A stretch of DNA of 64,000 bases from Closterium sp. NIES-65 (lineage: Eukaryota > Streptophyta > Zygnematophyceae > Desmidiales > Closteriaceae), in the NCBI GenBank assembly GCA_948144175.1, contig CANXME010001461.1, forward strand, positions 744,001 through 808,000. The letters run 5' to 3'. The notes below the pieces were generated by a model. It had not been told where the DNA came from. It saw only the letters and a list, made by a program, of their open reading frames with translations, and searched no databases. The position numbers were made by a program, and so were the translations under genes. Shown piece by piece: positions 37,106-46,119 of the stretch; positions within the stretch are counted from its first letter, which is position 1; every line of letters begins with the position of its first letter.

Positions 37106-38551
37106 CTAGAGGGGAGCAGTCGTCGGGGGAAACGAGGAGGAGTGAGGAGCGGCGCGCTGCCGCCCCTCGACACAGGGAAGATAGGGAGGAGCAGACGAGG
37201 GAGGGAGGGGAGGGAGAACCCTGGGAAGACCAGAGACAAGGACACGGCGATGCATGCTACGAAGGCGCTGCACTGAGGGGTGACCATGTCGGTGGTGCCA
37301 AAGGAGGGTCTGGTGCGACAAAGCGCGACACGAGGAGGGGGGCGCTAGCTGACCTGACGTAGACGCGGATGCAGCGACCTGAGTGGACAAAGTAGCCAGT
37401 GTGTACAGACTCGAGCCGGGCTCACGGGTAAACGTGGCCAGGTGCTGGCCTGTCCGGGAGCACGTACAGTGGGTCACGCGCTGACCTCCAGGAGTGAACT
37501 GGTCAACCCACTGGTCCTGGAGGTCAGCACCACTCACCAAGTTCGTAGAGGACGAGGGGAGGTGAAGACCTGACAGGGAGCCAAACTGGACCGCCGGACA
37601 CGGCAAGACTGTGAAGGAGTGCGCAAGGACTGGACCCCTAGAGGGGTCTGCCAGGGAGACTGCAATCGGCCGACTGAGCGGCGTGAGGGTGGTGCTGTTG
37701 CGAAAGAAGGAGCGGGAAGCACCTGAGTCAAGTGTGAAGGTGTACAAGGCCTCACCAAACGCAGTACCAGAGAGAGCAGACTCACCAGTACCTGGAGCAG
37801 CAGCCTCACCAGCACCTAGAGCAGCAAGCTCTATACTTGGGTCAGGCGGTACGCACAGGTAACAGGCACCGTCAGCACTAGTTGGCAATGCATACATGGC
37901 AGTGAGAATAGCATCATAGTCGAGAGCAAAGATATCTACCCTCTGCCTAAGCAGCTCCAGCCAGGTGGGGAGCTCAGCCTCGTCGCCAAACTTGGTACGC
38001 CAAGCGTCGCTCAGACGAGCGAAGCAGCGGGACTGTGTGTGACCAAGCATCCCGCAAGCCTGACCAGCCCGATCACCTGTGCGAATAACATACGGGCAGC
38101 GAACGGTACTCCGAGACCCTCTACTCTGAGCGTACCACTCGTGAAGGTGCTGGGATGTAAGTGTCTCGCGTGGACGCCACTGCAGCTGCAGCTGGCCACT
38201 GCAAGACGCTCCCAAACTGACCAGCTCCAGGGCGACAGCTACGACGGCTACCGCCACAACCCCAACTAGCGTACCACTCATGAAGCTGCTGGGGCGTGAG
38301 AGCCTCACGTGGACGTCGCTGGAGATGCATCTGGCCACTGCCAGTAGTAGCATTAGCAGACATAGCAGCAGTAGTAGCAGCAGCACCAGCAGCAGCCTAG
38401 CAACAGTAACAGACGTAGCAGTAGTAGCAGCAGTAGCAGCGCGGGCAGGGCAGGTGCGGCAGAAAGGTGCGGCAGGTGCGGCAGGCAAGCAGGCACGCAA
38501 ACAAGCAGGCAGGCAAACAGGCAGGCAGATGGCGCGGCAGCAATTGAACAA
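37106..38551 (-). CDS. CopA-4 gag C-part, zinc knuckle, protease and pre-integrase (481 codons)
   Basis: An open frame. Its first ~110 residues are low-complexity translation of the leader and are probably not native. Gag C-part then begins (PRETLTSQHLHEWYAQSRG) with the knuckle C-x13-C-x4-H-x4-C (CPYVIRTGDRAGQAC..H..C). Protease is LDSGASRSFFRN with an intact D-S-G. Pre-integrase has LLWHHRHGHPSVQRL and LPCVEGRQRAAPH. It ends at a TAG before the integrase core. A tandem partial duplication of the HLHEWY segment (38108-38200 and 38258-38345) lies at its start. The true gag N-terminus is absent, so the product would be partial. Confidence 0.75.
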   Translation of the reverse strand: MFNCCRAICLPVCLPACLRACLPAAPAAPFCRTCPARAATAATTATSVTVARLLLVLLLLLLLCLLMLLLAVARCISSDVHVRLSRPSSFMSGTLVGVVAVAVVAVALELVSLGASCSGQLQLQWRPRETLTSQHLHEWYAQSRGSRSTVRCPYVIRTGDRAGQACGMLGHTQSRCFARLSDAWRTKFGDEAELPTWLELLRQRVDIFALDYDAILTAMYALPTSADGACYLCVPPDPSIELAALGAGEAAAPGTGESALSGTAFGEALYTFTLDSGASRSFFRNSTTLTPLSRPIAVSLADPSRGPVLAHSFTVLPCPAVQFGSLSGLHLPSSSTNLVSGADLQDQWVDQFTPGGQRVTHCTCSRTGQHLATFTREPGSSLYTLATLSTQVAASASTSGQLAPPSSCRALSHQTLLWHHRHGHPSVQRLRSMHRRVLVSGLPRVLPPLPPSSAPPYLPCVEGRQRAAPHSSSFPPTTAPL

Positions 38552-39446
38552 GGTAGGTGCTCACTAGTGGCGGGAAGGGCAGGCGCTCGCCGGGCGAGCA
38601 GGGCCGGCGCTCGGCGCGCGGCAGCCGGGTAGGCGCACGACGGCGGCGACGACGGGGCTGCGACAGACGCGGCAAAGCCGGGCCGCGTCGGCGGTAGAGC
38701 AGGTCCGCGACAGCTGCTGCAGGGCGGAGCCGTGACCGCTGCAGGGCGGGGCCACGAGGACTGCTGCAGGGCGGGGCCGCGAGGACTGCTGCAGGGTGGG
38801 GCCGCGGCAGTAGTAAGAGGCTCCGCGGCAGCTTCTGCAGGGCGGGGCTACGACTGTGGCAGGGCGCTCCGCGGCAGCTGCTGCAGGAGCGACGGCGGCA
38901 GTCCGGCAGGGGCGGCGTCCAGGGGGGGGCGTCGCGACAGGCCAGGGCGACGTCCAAGGGAGGGGGGGGGGGGGGGTTGGGCGCCGCAACGAACAGGGGC
39001 AGCCGCGGCGCGCGGGGCTGCAGCGGGCTACGCGAGCTGGAGGCGCGGCGCGCGAAGCCGCAGCTGGCCGCGCAAGGACGGCAGACGCGGCGCGCGGGGC
39101 TGTGGCGCGATGCACAGGCAGCGGACGTGACGCGCGGGGCTGCAACAAGCAGCGCGGGCTGCGGACGCAGCGCGCGGAGCATCAGCGAGCCGCACGCAGG
39201 TTGCTGAGGCGCGACTCTGGCAGCTTGAGCGACGCGCAGGGCAAAAACCGGGCCGCGCGTAGGAATTAGGTCTGCACGCTCTAAGCAGCAGCAAACTGCG
39301 CAGTCAGTAGACAGCAGGCAGACGGCGTGCGCAGCGCAGCACGTCACATGCACAGTCACAGTCACAGTCGTGGGGTAGCGGTAGGTGGGCCCGAAAAAAA
39401 AAAAAAAAAAAAAAGACGGTCCTACGGACGTACTGCTCTGAAACCA
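38552..39446 (-). repeat. CopA-4 leader: GC-rich repeats, homopolymers, primer site
   Basis: Contains GCTGCAGGGCGGGGCC-type repeats (~38715-38900), a run of 15 G (38962-38976) and a run of 21 A (39394-39414). It ends in the primer site TGGTTTCAGAGCAG (element sense, 39433-39446). ORFs here are repeat artefacts. Confidence 0.8.
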
Positions 39447-39941
39447 TGTTAGAATCTAGAGACAGGAATGAATGAACTATAAAAAAGTTGGGTACAAATG
39501 TGAACCCTAATGGGGTTGTACCCCATATTGGCTACTGTCAGAATCCCAACCACTAGACCATTGGGATAAAAGGGCTTGTTTGTGGTAAGTGCGCCCATAA
39601 CCCCCCAGACCAACGTGCCTGTAACCCTTCCCTAGGATCAATCGGGGATCACCAGTGGACCTCTGACATCCCCCCGTACTGGGATGCCCGAAGTGCACAC
39701 ACCGGGATTCGAACCTGAGACCTTCGCTCTGATACCATGTCAGAATCCCAACCACTAGACCATTGGGATAAAAGGGCTTGTTTGTGTAGCGGGTAAGTGC
39801 GCCCATAACCCCCCAGGCCAACGTGCCTGTAACCATTCCCTAGGATCAATCGGAAATCACCAGTGGACCTCTGACAGCTACCCCACTACAGCCTACACAT
39901 ATATGACATGCATATAATTTGAAAATTATAGCATTTTGACA
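39447..39941 (-). repeat. CopA-4 5' LTR, split by a TRIM
   Basis: LTR bases 39447-39535 and 39882-39941 make a ~149-bp CopA LTR (TGTCAAAATGCTATAATT .. AGATTCTAACA in element sense). It is interrupted by the 341-bp TRIM and its duplicated GCTAC. The split restores the family core GGGGTAGCC when rejoined. Confidence 0.88.
39536..39876 (-). mobile_element. TRIM: 341-bp miniature LTR retrotransposon with a tRNA-like core
   Basis: Two direct repeats, 39536-39668 (133 bp) and 39738-39876 (139 bp), differ mainly by a 6-bp indel. Both start TGTCAGA and end TCTGACA in one strand or the other. Only 69 bp lie between them: in element sense the primer site TGGTATCAGAGC, a box GGTTCGAATCC, and a purine tract GGGGGGA before the 3' LTR. 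It is flanked by a perfect 5-bp duplication GCTAC (39531-39535, 39877-39881). There is no coding capacity, so it must move with borrowed proteins. The LTR end TGGTCTAGTGGTT plus the internal GGTTCGAATCC match tRNA A- and B-box promoter sequences at tRNA-like spacing. Confidence 0.93.
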
Positions 39942-40151
39942 AATAACTGACTCGCTATTGAGCAGTTACCCGAGTCGTCTCTGTAATCATATAAATGCCC
40001 AGTATTTCTATGATATTATTCAACTCGTCTTGTTCTCTCACACACCAATGCAAGGTGGTTCAATCAGTCTTTCATTAAGACGCTTCCGCTAATAGATCAC
40101 TCTGAGCCTTAGTCATTCAAAACTATCCTAACAGCTTTTCTCAGCCCAACA
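39942..40151 (+). repeat. Old CopC-like LTR fragment
   Basis: Aligns, with divergence, to the CopC LTR in sense orientation: ACTGACTCG..GAGCAGTTACCCGAGTCG, TTGTTCTCTCACACACCA, AGACGCTTCCGCTA, and the end TTCTCAGCCCAACA. The 5' part is cut off at the CopA-4 LTR. It shows that the CopC lineage has older copies. Confidence 0.75.
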
Positions 40152-40219
40152 CTTGCAACTGAATAAATTGGGATAAAATGATTGATGATGCAATAATACA
40201 GCATAGCATTTATCTAAAT
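40152..40219. other. Short AT-rich stretch, nothing recognised
   Basis: 68 bp between the LTR fragment and the dispersed repeat; no coding or repeat assignment. Confidence 0.4.
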
Positions 40220-40288
40220 AGCTAACCCACAAGGATTGTCACCTCCATATCAATAATTGTACCACCAATAATGCCAACTCCAACAAAG
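40220..40288 (-). repeat. Dispersed non-coding repeat, copy 2 (inverted relative to 13394-13466)
   Basis: The reverse complement of this segment matches 13394-13466, including TGGTGGTACAATTA and GGAGGTGACAATCCTTGTGG. Being present both in the host island and in a retroelement cluster, it is likely a mobile or terminal sequence. Confidence 0.7.
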
Positions 40289-40289
40289 C

Positions 40290-40551
40290 AGTAGCATCGT
40301 CAGCAGGAGCAATGGCAGTGCCAGACACGTAATCGAACAGTGAAACGCCGTCTTTGGCATCGATCAGAAGGAAAAGTTGGAGATCGTCAAGCCACACAGC
40401 GAACTCCATCGGGCGACCGTCAGGCTCAAACGCGAGAACATTAAGCGTCGCCATAATCGCAGTGCAGGTAAAGCCAGTAGGCAAAGGCAGTAGGCAGCAG
40501 GCAGCAGGCAAAGGCAAAGGCAGCATGCAGCAGGTGTCAGTAGAGCTACAC
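40290..40551 (-). pseudogene. CopA-like gag N-terminus fragment and leader end
   Basis: Reading leftwards from 40453: MATLNVLAFEPDGRPMEF, VWLDDLQLFLLIDAKDGV, SLFDYVSGTA, then it breaks off. It is clearly homologous to the CopA gag start but more divergent than CopA-3 and CopA-5 are from each other, so it represents a third subfamily. 40454-40551 is its leader with a GGCAAAGGCAG-type short repeat. Confidence 0.75.
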
Positions 40552-40714
40552 TGTGAGATCCCCGATCGATCCTAGGGGGGGTTACAGGCGCGTTTGCCTG
40601 GGGGGTTATGGGCGCACTGACCCGCTACTGAAACAAGCCCTTTTATCCCAATGGTCTAGTGGTTGGGATTCTGACATGGTATCAGAGCGGTCTCGGGTTC
40701 GAATCCCCGTCCAC
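40552..40714 (+). mobile_element. Second TRIM copy, 5' LTR and tRNA-like core only
   Basis: 40552-40676 matches the TRIM LTR (GGGGGGTTATGGGCGCACT, CCCTTTTATCCCAATGGTCT) and ends ATTCTGACA. It is followed by TGGTATCAGAGC (40677-40688) and GGTCTCGGGTTCGAATCCCC. It then runs into CopA-5 integrase sequence with no 3' LTR. The tRNA-like A box, primer site and B box are conserved with the complete copy. Confidence 0.85.
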
Positions 40715-41346
40715 AGCAGAGCTGGGGAGGTCTCCGGCCGGGAGACCCTGGGGTGAAGGTTGATCTGATGCGCCGCGTACCGAACCACAAACGACCACAG
40801 AAAATGGGGGGCAGCCGCATGCATCATGGACGTACGAGCGACGTCCATGACCATTCCAATGCGGCGCTCAGCAATCCCATTTTGCTGTGGAGAGTCCGGA
40901 AGCGTGAAGGTCTGGCGGATGCCTCGCGCACGACAGAAGGCTCGCAGAAGGCCAGAGGAGAACTCTTCGCCTCGGTCAGAGTGCAGACGCAGAACAGGAA
41001 AGTCTGAGCCGCAGCTCCTCCTGAGCTGGAGACGAGCTGCGCGGATCCAGTCAATCAACACCGCAGTGACATCACCCTTGCCGCGCAAGGGGAAGACTGT
41101 GGTGTAACGCGAGTAGTCGTCAACCGCCAGCAGGAAGTAGCGCTCGTGACCCTGTCCACGGACGCGGGCCGGGCCCCACACGTCCATGTGAAGCGTCTGC
41201 AGCGGAGCCTCTGTCGAGGGAAACTGAGAGGAGTAAGGGGCAGCCCGGAGCCGCCCCTCGACACAGGGAACACAGGAAGGACCAGGCCCCGAAGGAAGGG
41301 GATGGAGGGACTGGGGGAGACCAAAGACAAGGACACGGGAGGCCAT
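40715..41346 (-). pseudogene. CopA-5 integrase, truncated
   Basis: Holds VPCVEGRLRAAPYSSQF, the catalytic LHMDVWGPARV, LRLHSDRGEEFSSG (Gly changed to Glu) and the Glu motif QQNGIAERRIGMVMDV. Native sequence ends at LLWTG where TRIM DNA begins; the reading frame continues ~37 codons through the TRIM. It is in another frame than the preceding protease region because of a frameshift near 41300. Confidence 0.83.
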
Positions 41347-42695
41347 GCCCCGAAGATGAGGCAGGGAGGGGTGACCAAGACGGTGGTGCCACAGGAGAGT
41401 CTCGTGAGACAGGAGGCGACACGAGCAGGGGGCAGAGCAGGACCAGACCTGGACGCAGCAGCAAACACCTGACCCGACGCAGCTACCTGGCTAGACGCAG
41501 AGACAGGAGGAGACGCATTGGTCAGGGTGTAGAGACTCGACCCCGGCCTGCGTGAAAACGTGGCCAGGTGTCGGCTTGTGCGGGCATCCGAACAGTGGGT
41601 CACCCGCTGACTCGCAGGAGTGAACTGGTGAACCCCCGCATCCTGGAGGTCAGCACCACTCACCAAGTTCGTCGAGAACGAGGGGAGGTACAGACCAGAC
41701 AAGGTGCCCGAGGGGGCAGCCGGACACGGGAGGACTGTGGAGAAGTGAGAGAGGACAGGACCCTCAGAGGGGTCAGCCAGGGAGACTGCAACCGGCCGAC
41801 CAAGCGGCGTGAGTGTGGTGCGGTCTCGAAAGAAGGAGCGAGAAGCCCCCGAGTCAAGCGTGAAGGTGAGGGAGGCCGAAGCCGACGCGGTACCTGAGAG
41901 CGCAGCCTCACCAGTACCTGAGGGCGCAGACGCGCTGGCACCCAGAGCAGCAGCCTCACAAGCACCTAGCGCAGCAATACCTATGCCCGGGTTGGGCGGG
42001 AAACACCGGTAACAGTCACCCTCATCACTAATAGTCACAGCATACATGCCAGCAAGGATAGCATCAAAGTCAAGAGCATAGATAGCTACGCCTGCCCTAG
42101 ACAGCTCTCCCCAGCGGGGGATCTCACTAGCTTCGGGGAACTGCTGACGCCAAGCGTCCGTCAGGCGGCCAAAGCAGCGCTGGGTGGGGTGGGCACCCCC
42201 ACACTGCTCACCCGCGCGGTCGCCGGAGCGAAGGACGTAGGTGCACGGGCCAAAACCCCCACCACGCTGACGCTGTGTGTACCACTCACGGAGCTGCTGA
42301 GGGGGGGGGATGTCCCGAGAACGCTGCTGCTGCTGCTGCTGCTGGCGCTGACCACCACCAGAGCCGATCCGCTGCGAGGCACCACCCCGACCAGCTCCAC
42401 CTCCTCCGCCACCGCCGCCTCCACCGCCGCCACCACCGCCACCTCCGCTCCCACCGCTACCGCTGCCGCCGCCTCTACTGCCGCCACCACCACCACCACC
42501 TCCGCCACCACTCCCACCGCCACCCCCACTCCCTCCGCCGCCTCCACCGCCACCTCCACCACCCCCGCTAGCTCCACCCGCGCCCTTGCCACCCTTGCCC
42601 TTGCCAGAGCGGCGTCTCTCGCTAGGGGCAGACGCCGCACCGACCGACTCAAGACCAAGTAGGTCGGCCGCAGCAGCAGAGGGGACAGAGGGCAA
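41055..42695 (-). pseudogene. CopA-5 gag C-part, atypical zinc knuckle, protease, pre-integrase
   Basis: 546-codon frame. It starts in gag (LLGLESVGAASAPSERRRS), passes a poly-glycine block (GGGGG runs, 42375-42560), then the knuckle C-x13-C-x3-H-x4-C (CTYVLRSGDRAGEQC..H..C), protease LDSGASRSFFRD with intact D-S-G, and the pre-integrase start. It loses frame near 41430. The first ATG (42695) is internal to gag; translation would normally come from 43377. Confidence 0.83.
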
Positions 42696-42864
42696 CAGGG
42701 GGGAAGGGGAACACCCCTCAAAGATGGGGGTGCGAGGGTCACCACGAGAGGCTCCTACAGCGACTATGCTCTTCTCCGCTGCTAGGAGGGCCTTCTCTAG
42801 GAGGTCAACAGTGAGAGTGGTGGGACAGACTGAGAGAAAGTGGTCCCTGACTACGCGAAGGGAG

Positions 42865-43377
42865 TCAGGGAGGCGGGTGACTATGTACTAGAGAGTGATG
42901 TACATGGGGGGGGGGGTTCTTGGCGCAGAACTCAGCAGGCAGGGCGGCGCGGTAGCGAGTGTCACTAGTGCGGAGGTGCGTAATGAGGTCAGCAACTGTG
43001 GGAAATGCAGCAAGGTCAGGGAAGAGGTACGGTAGCATGAGGCGGCTTGGTGCAGCAGTGGCAGGGGAAGAGTAGCGCGCAACTACAGCGTCGTACAAGG
43101 TCTGAGCACTCTTGTACTGACTAAAGTGCGCGCGCTCAGTGGTAGGCAGGTGGCGACGCACAGCAAGACGTGCAGCAGCATCGCGGGTGGCCCACTGAGA
43201 GCGAACAGTGGGGTCAGCATCAGCAGCAGGGGCAGGAGAGGCGCCAGAGGTGAGGTCAAAGAGAGAAAGACCGTCCGCCCTATCGCACTGTAAGAACAGC
43301 TGCAGGTCGTCGACCCAGACCTCAAAGTCAATGGCTCGACCCTCAGCGTCAAAAGCGAGAACACTGGGGGTAGCCAT
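42865..43377 (-). pseudogene. CopA-5 gag N-terminal part
   Basis: Begins MATPSVLAFDAEGRAIDF and is nearly identical to CopA-3 gag through THLRTSDTRYRAALPAEF. The frame is lost at a run of 11 G (42906-42916), giving NPPPHVHHS. A stop (TAG) also lies just after MYITL in the restored frame. Confidence 0.85.
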
Positions 43378-43439
43378 GACGACGGTAGACTAGCAGTGCA
43401 AGCAGTAGGGGAAGGGCACGCAGTGACAGAGAGGCTGTG

Positions 43440-44553
43440 CTCACCGGACAGGGCTGCTCGGGCGGCTCAACTGTAGGGCGGCTCGGCGGCTGGGCGGCTT
43501 GGCTGCTGGGCGGCTCGGCGGCTCGGCTGCGGGGCGGCTCGGCTGCTGGGCGGCTCGGCAGCTGGGCGGCTCGGCTGCACGGCGGCTCGGCTGGTGGGCG
43601 GCCGGGCGGCTCGGCGGCAGGGCGGCTCGGCTCCTCTGGTACAGGGCGGCGCGGCGGTCGGCGGCTCGGGCGCGCTGCTGCAGGAGGGGAGAGCGGCGGG
43701 GCCGCAGCAGTCGGGCGGCGGGGCCCGTTGACGTAGGGCGGCGGGGCCGGTGAAGTAGGGCGGCGGGGCCCTTGAAGTAGGGCGGCGGGGCCCTTGAAGT
43801 AGGGCGGCGGGGCCCTTGAAGTAGGGCGGCGGGGCCGCAGGTGTAGGGCGGCGGGGCCGCAGCAGACGGGCGGCGGGGCCGCAAACGTAGGGCGGCGGGG
43901 CCGCTGAAGTAGGGCGGCGGGGCCCGTTGAAGTAGGGCGGCGAGGCCGCGAAGTGGGGTGGCGGGGCCGCGAAGTGGGGCGGCGGGGCCGCAGCAGACGG
44001 GCGGCGGGGCCGCTGAAGAAGGGCGGCGGGGCCGCGAAGTGGGGCGGCGGGGCCGCAGCAGACGGGCGGCGGGGCCGCTGAAGCAGGGCGGCGGGGCCGC
44101 GAAGTGGGGCGGCGGGGCCGCGAAGTGGGGCGGCGGGGCCGCTGAACAGGGCGGCGGGGTCCGTGAAGTAGGGCGGCAGGGCCGCAGGAGTAGGGTGGTG
44201 AGGCCGTAGAGTAGGGCGGCAGGGCCGCGACGTAGGGCGGCGGGGCCGCGAAGTAGGGCGGCGGGGCCGCAGGAGTAGGGCGGCGAGGCCGCAGTTAGGG
44301 CGGCGGGGTCGCGACGTAGGGCGGCGGGGCCGCGAATGCGGGTGGCGGGGCCACGCTAGTAGGTGGTGGGGCCGCACGAACGGGCGACGGGGCCGCTAAG
44401 GTAGGGAGGGCCGCTAGGGCGTAGGGGCTGCTAGGGCGGCTCGACGAGGTGAGAGCGCGACTCGGGCGGAGCGCGCTTCGGGCAGGAAAAAAAAAATTTT
44501 GAAATTTGGTGGGCCCTAGGCACAGTTCCCACAGGGGAACCTGCTCGATACCA
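43440..44553 (-). repeat. CopA-5 leader minisatellites and primer site
   Basis: ~43450-43640 has GGGCGGCTCGGCTGCT-type units; ~43720-44400 has ~20-bp GTAGGGCGGCGGGGCCGC units, a variant of those in CopA-2 and CopA-3. Primer site TGGTATCGAGCAGGTTCCC (element sense) at 44535-44553. Confidence 0.85.
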
Positions 44554-44657
44554 TGAGAAAATGAGAACGAGAATGAATGAACTATGAATGAACTGAGTAC
44601 AAGTACTAACCCTAATTGGGTTGTACCCCTTGTGGGCTACCCCACTATAGCCTACAC
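44554..44657 (-). repeat. CopA-5 5' LTR, outer end missing
   Basis: 104 bp of CopA LTR closely matching CopA-3. It stops at GTGTAGGC in element sense; the first ~27 LTR bases are replaced by gypsy sequence. Confidence 0.82.
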
Positions 44658-44967
44658 GAGATCGCTACAGCACAGACTAAGAAGTTGTTATAGTGGGAGA
44701 AAGACTTAGTTGTAAGGAAGGGTTCAGGAAAGATTTGGGTACCGAATTACGCCCCGCTACGGCAGATCCTATTGGAGAAGTTTCACGACGTACCTTACGC
44801 GGGACATGGACCCCAAGTTCACCAGTAAGTTCTGGAAGGAGCTCATGGGATTATTGGGGACCAAACTTGCGATGTCCTCAGCATACCACCCACACACTGA
44901 CGGACAGACAGAGCGACACAATCAAGTGGATGAACAGTTACTGCGCACAGCTTGCAAGGACGACTAG
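44658..44967 (+). pseudogene. Gyp-4 left fragment: gypsy integrase with internal deletion
   Basis: Matches Gyp-1 (22160 onwards): VRKGSGKIWVPNYAPLRQIL, then HDVPYAGH joined directly to DPKFTSKFWKELMGLLGTKL, HTDGQTERHNQ and LRTACKDD. About 350 bp of integrase are deleted at the join. It ends where the CopB-2 LTR begins. The CopB-2 right flank is also gypsy (further downstream in the same gene order), so both may be one element. Confidence 0.8.
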
Positions 44968-45686
44968 GAGGTTGACGGAGCAGTCTGTTGACCTGACAAG
45001 TGAGCAGCGGTCGAAGAGGGTAGCTCGGCGACAACCGCTGACGGTCCTGGTCGAAGGAAGGGGTCCGTCGACCAGGGGGTAGCTCGACGGGAGTTGTGGT
45101 CAACCAGAGGCACCTAGTGGTCGACCGGATCGACCAGGTAACATGCTCGACCAGTTCTGTGGAGGCACGCGAACGTCGTCGAGGTTGCGATGGCGAAGAC
45201 GACTACGGGCTGGTATCCCGAAGTCGATGTGGCTTGTCAGGCGCAGACAACAACCGACGGATGCCCAACGAAGCAAGTCGGGCCAATCGTGTGCGTGCAC
45301 CTGCGAGCGTGCACATTGCTGTGTTCTACGGGGCAACGCTCGACAGCCGCTCTGCTGCAGCGTTGGCACGCTGTCGACCTGCTCTGTTGGCAAGTCGCCC
45401 TTCTGCAATGCTGGCGCGACTCCTCTACGCAACGCTGGTAGGCGGTCGACCGAGCTGTGCTGGCGGTCGACCAGGCTAGCTGCAGGGTTGCTAGGTGCCT
45501 GATGTAGTCATTCTGTAATTGCTTGTTTTAATCATTCTGTAATTCCAACTTTGCTAGTGTAAATTCTTGCCGATTTCTCCCGTGAATGTGCAAGCACTAA
45601 GGAACCAAGCAAAGCTACGATCTCCTCTAGTAGTTTGTGCCAACCCCGCAGTCCAACTCACTACTGTTGTAGAGTGACTCTTCGTA
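44968..45686 (+). repeat. CopB-2 5' LTR, 5'-truncated
   Basis: Aligns with 50904-51625. Ends ACTCTTCGTA, followed by TGGTGCGGTAAGCG, the probable primer site (45687-45700). The same site reads TGGTGCGGTGAGCG in CopB-1; it is not the initiator-Met type, so a different tRNA primer is implied. Confidence 0.85.
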
Positions 45687-46119
45687 TGGTGCGGTAAGCG
45701 TGGACGGCCCCGCAAATACCTTCAGATAAAAGCCGACTTTTGCACCTACTAAGTCGTTCGTAGGCCGGCAGCAACGATAGTCGCCATGGTCGACCCCGTA
45801 GTTGATGCGGCGTAGTGGACACCTCGTAGGCACGTATGGCTAATGCAAGGAGACGCCACGCGGATGGCGAGTACGGGATGATCCCCTTGGTGATCGCCGA
45901 GTTGGGCATCTGGTCGCAGTGGGCGACGGAACACCCTTCCCGTCCTACTTCTCCTCGACCGGTGCGCAACGAAGGTGGCGTCGACGACGAGGTCGACGGT
46001 GGTGCAAGAGTCAGTGGCAGCGAAGGCACGAGGCAGAGAGGGGTGATCAAGGTCGACGGTGGTGTCGACGGAATCCAGGCGCGAGTGCAGCGGACGACGG
46101 CGGCTGCAGGCAGCTCGCG

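Larger units (their letters stand above)
33277..39941 (-). mobile_element. CopA-4: divergent CopA subfamily element, 3'-truncated
   Basis: 5' LTR (with a TRIM inside), primer site, GC-rich leader, gag-protease frame, integrase, repetitive linker, RT and RNase H. The 3' UTR stops at the Gyp-2 LTR (33276/33277), so the 3' LTR is missing. Coding similarity to CopA-2/3 is clear but lower, and its closest relative here is CopA-6. The gag N-terminal domain is missing between leader and knuckle. Many stops; inactive. Confidence 0.85.
40715..44657 (-). mobile_element. CopA-5: 3'-truncated CopA element
   Basis: 5' LTR (truncated at its outer end), primer site, minisatellite leader, gag, protease, pre-integrase and most of the integrase core. 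It is cut at the TRIM fragment within RPETSPALLWTG. Linker, RT and RNase H are absent. Sequence is close to CopA-3. Confidence 0.88.

Noticed and set aside
38397..39365. 322-aa minus-strand Arg/Ala/Pro-rich ORF
   Set aside because: Translation of the GC-rich CopA-4 leader, with no conservation in CopA-2, CopA-3 or CopA-5 leaders.
40630..40715. Possible genuine tRNA gene (GGTCTAGTGGTT .. GGTTCGAATCC)
   Set aside because: There is no acceptor stem, the anticodon-arm position is occupied by the retroelement primer site, and the first half belongs to an LTR. It is tRNA-like promoter sequence of a TRIM, not a tRNA gene.
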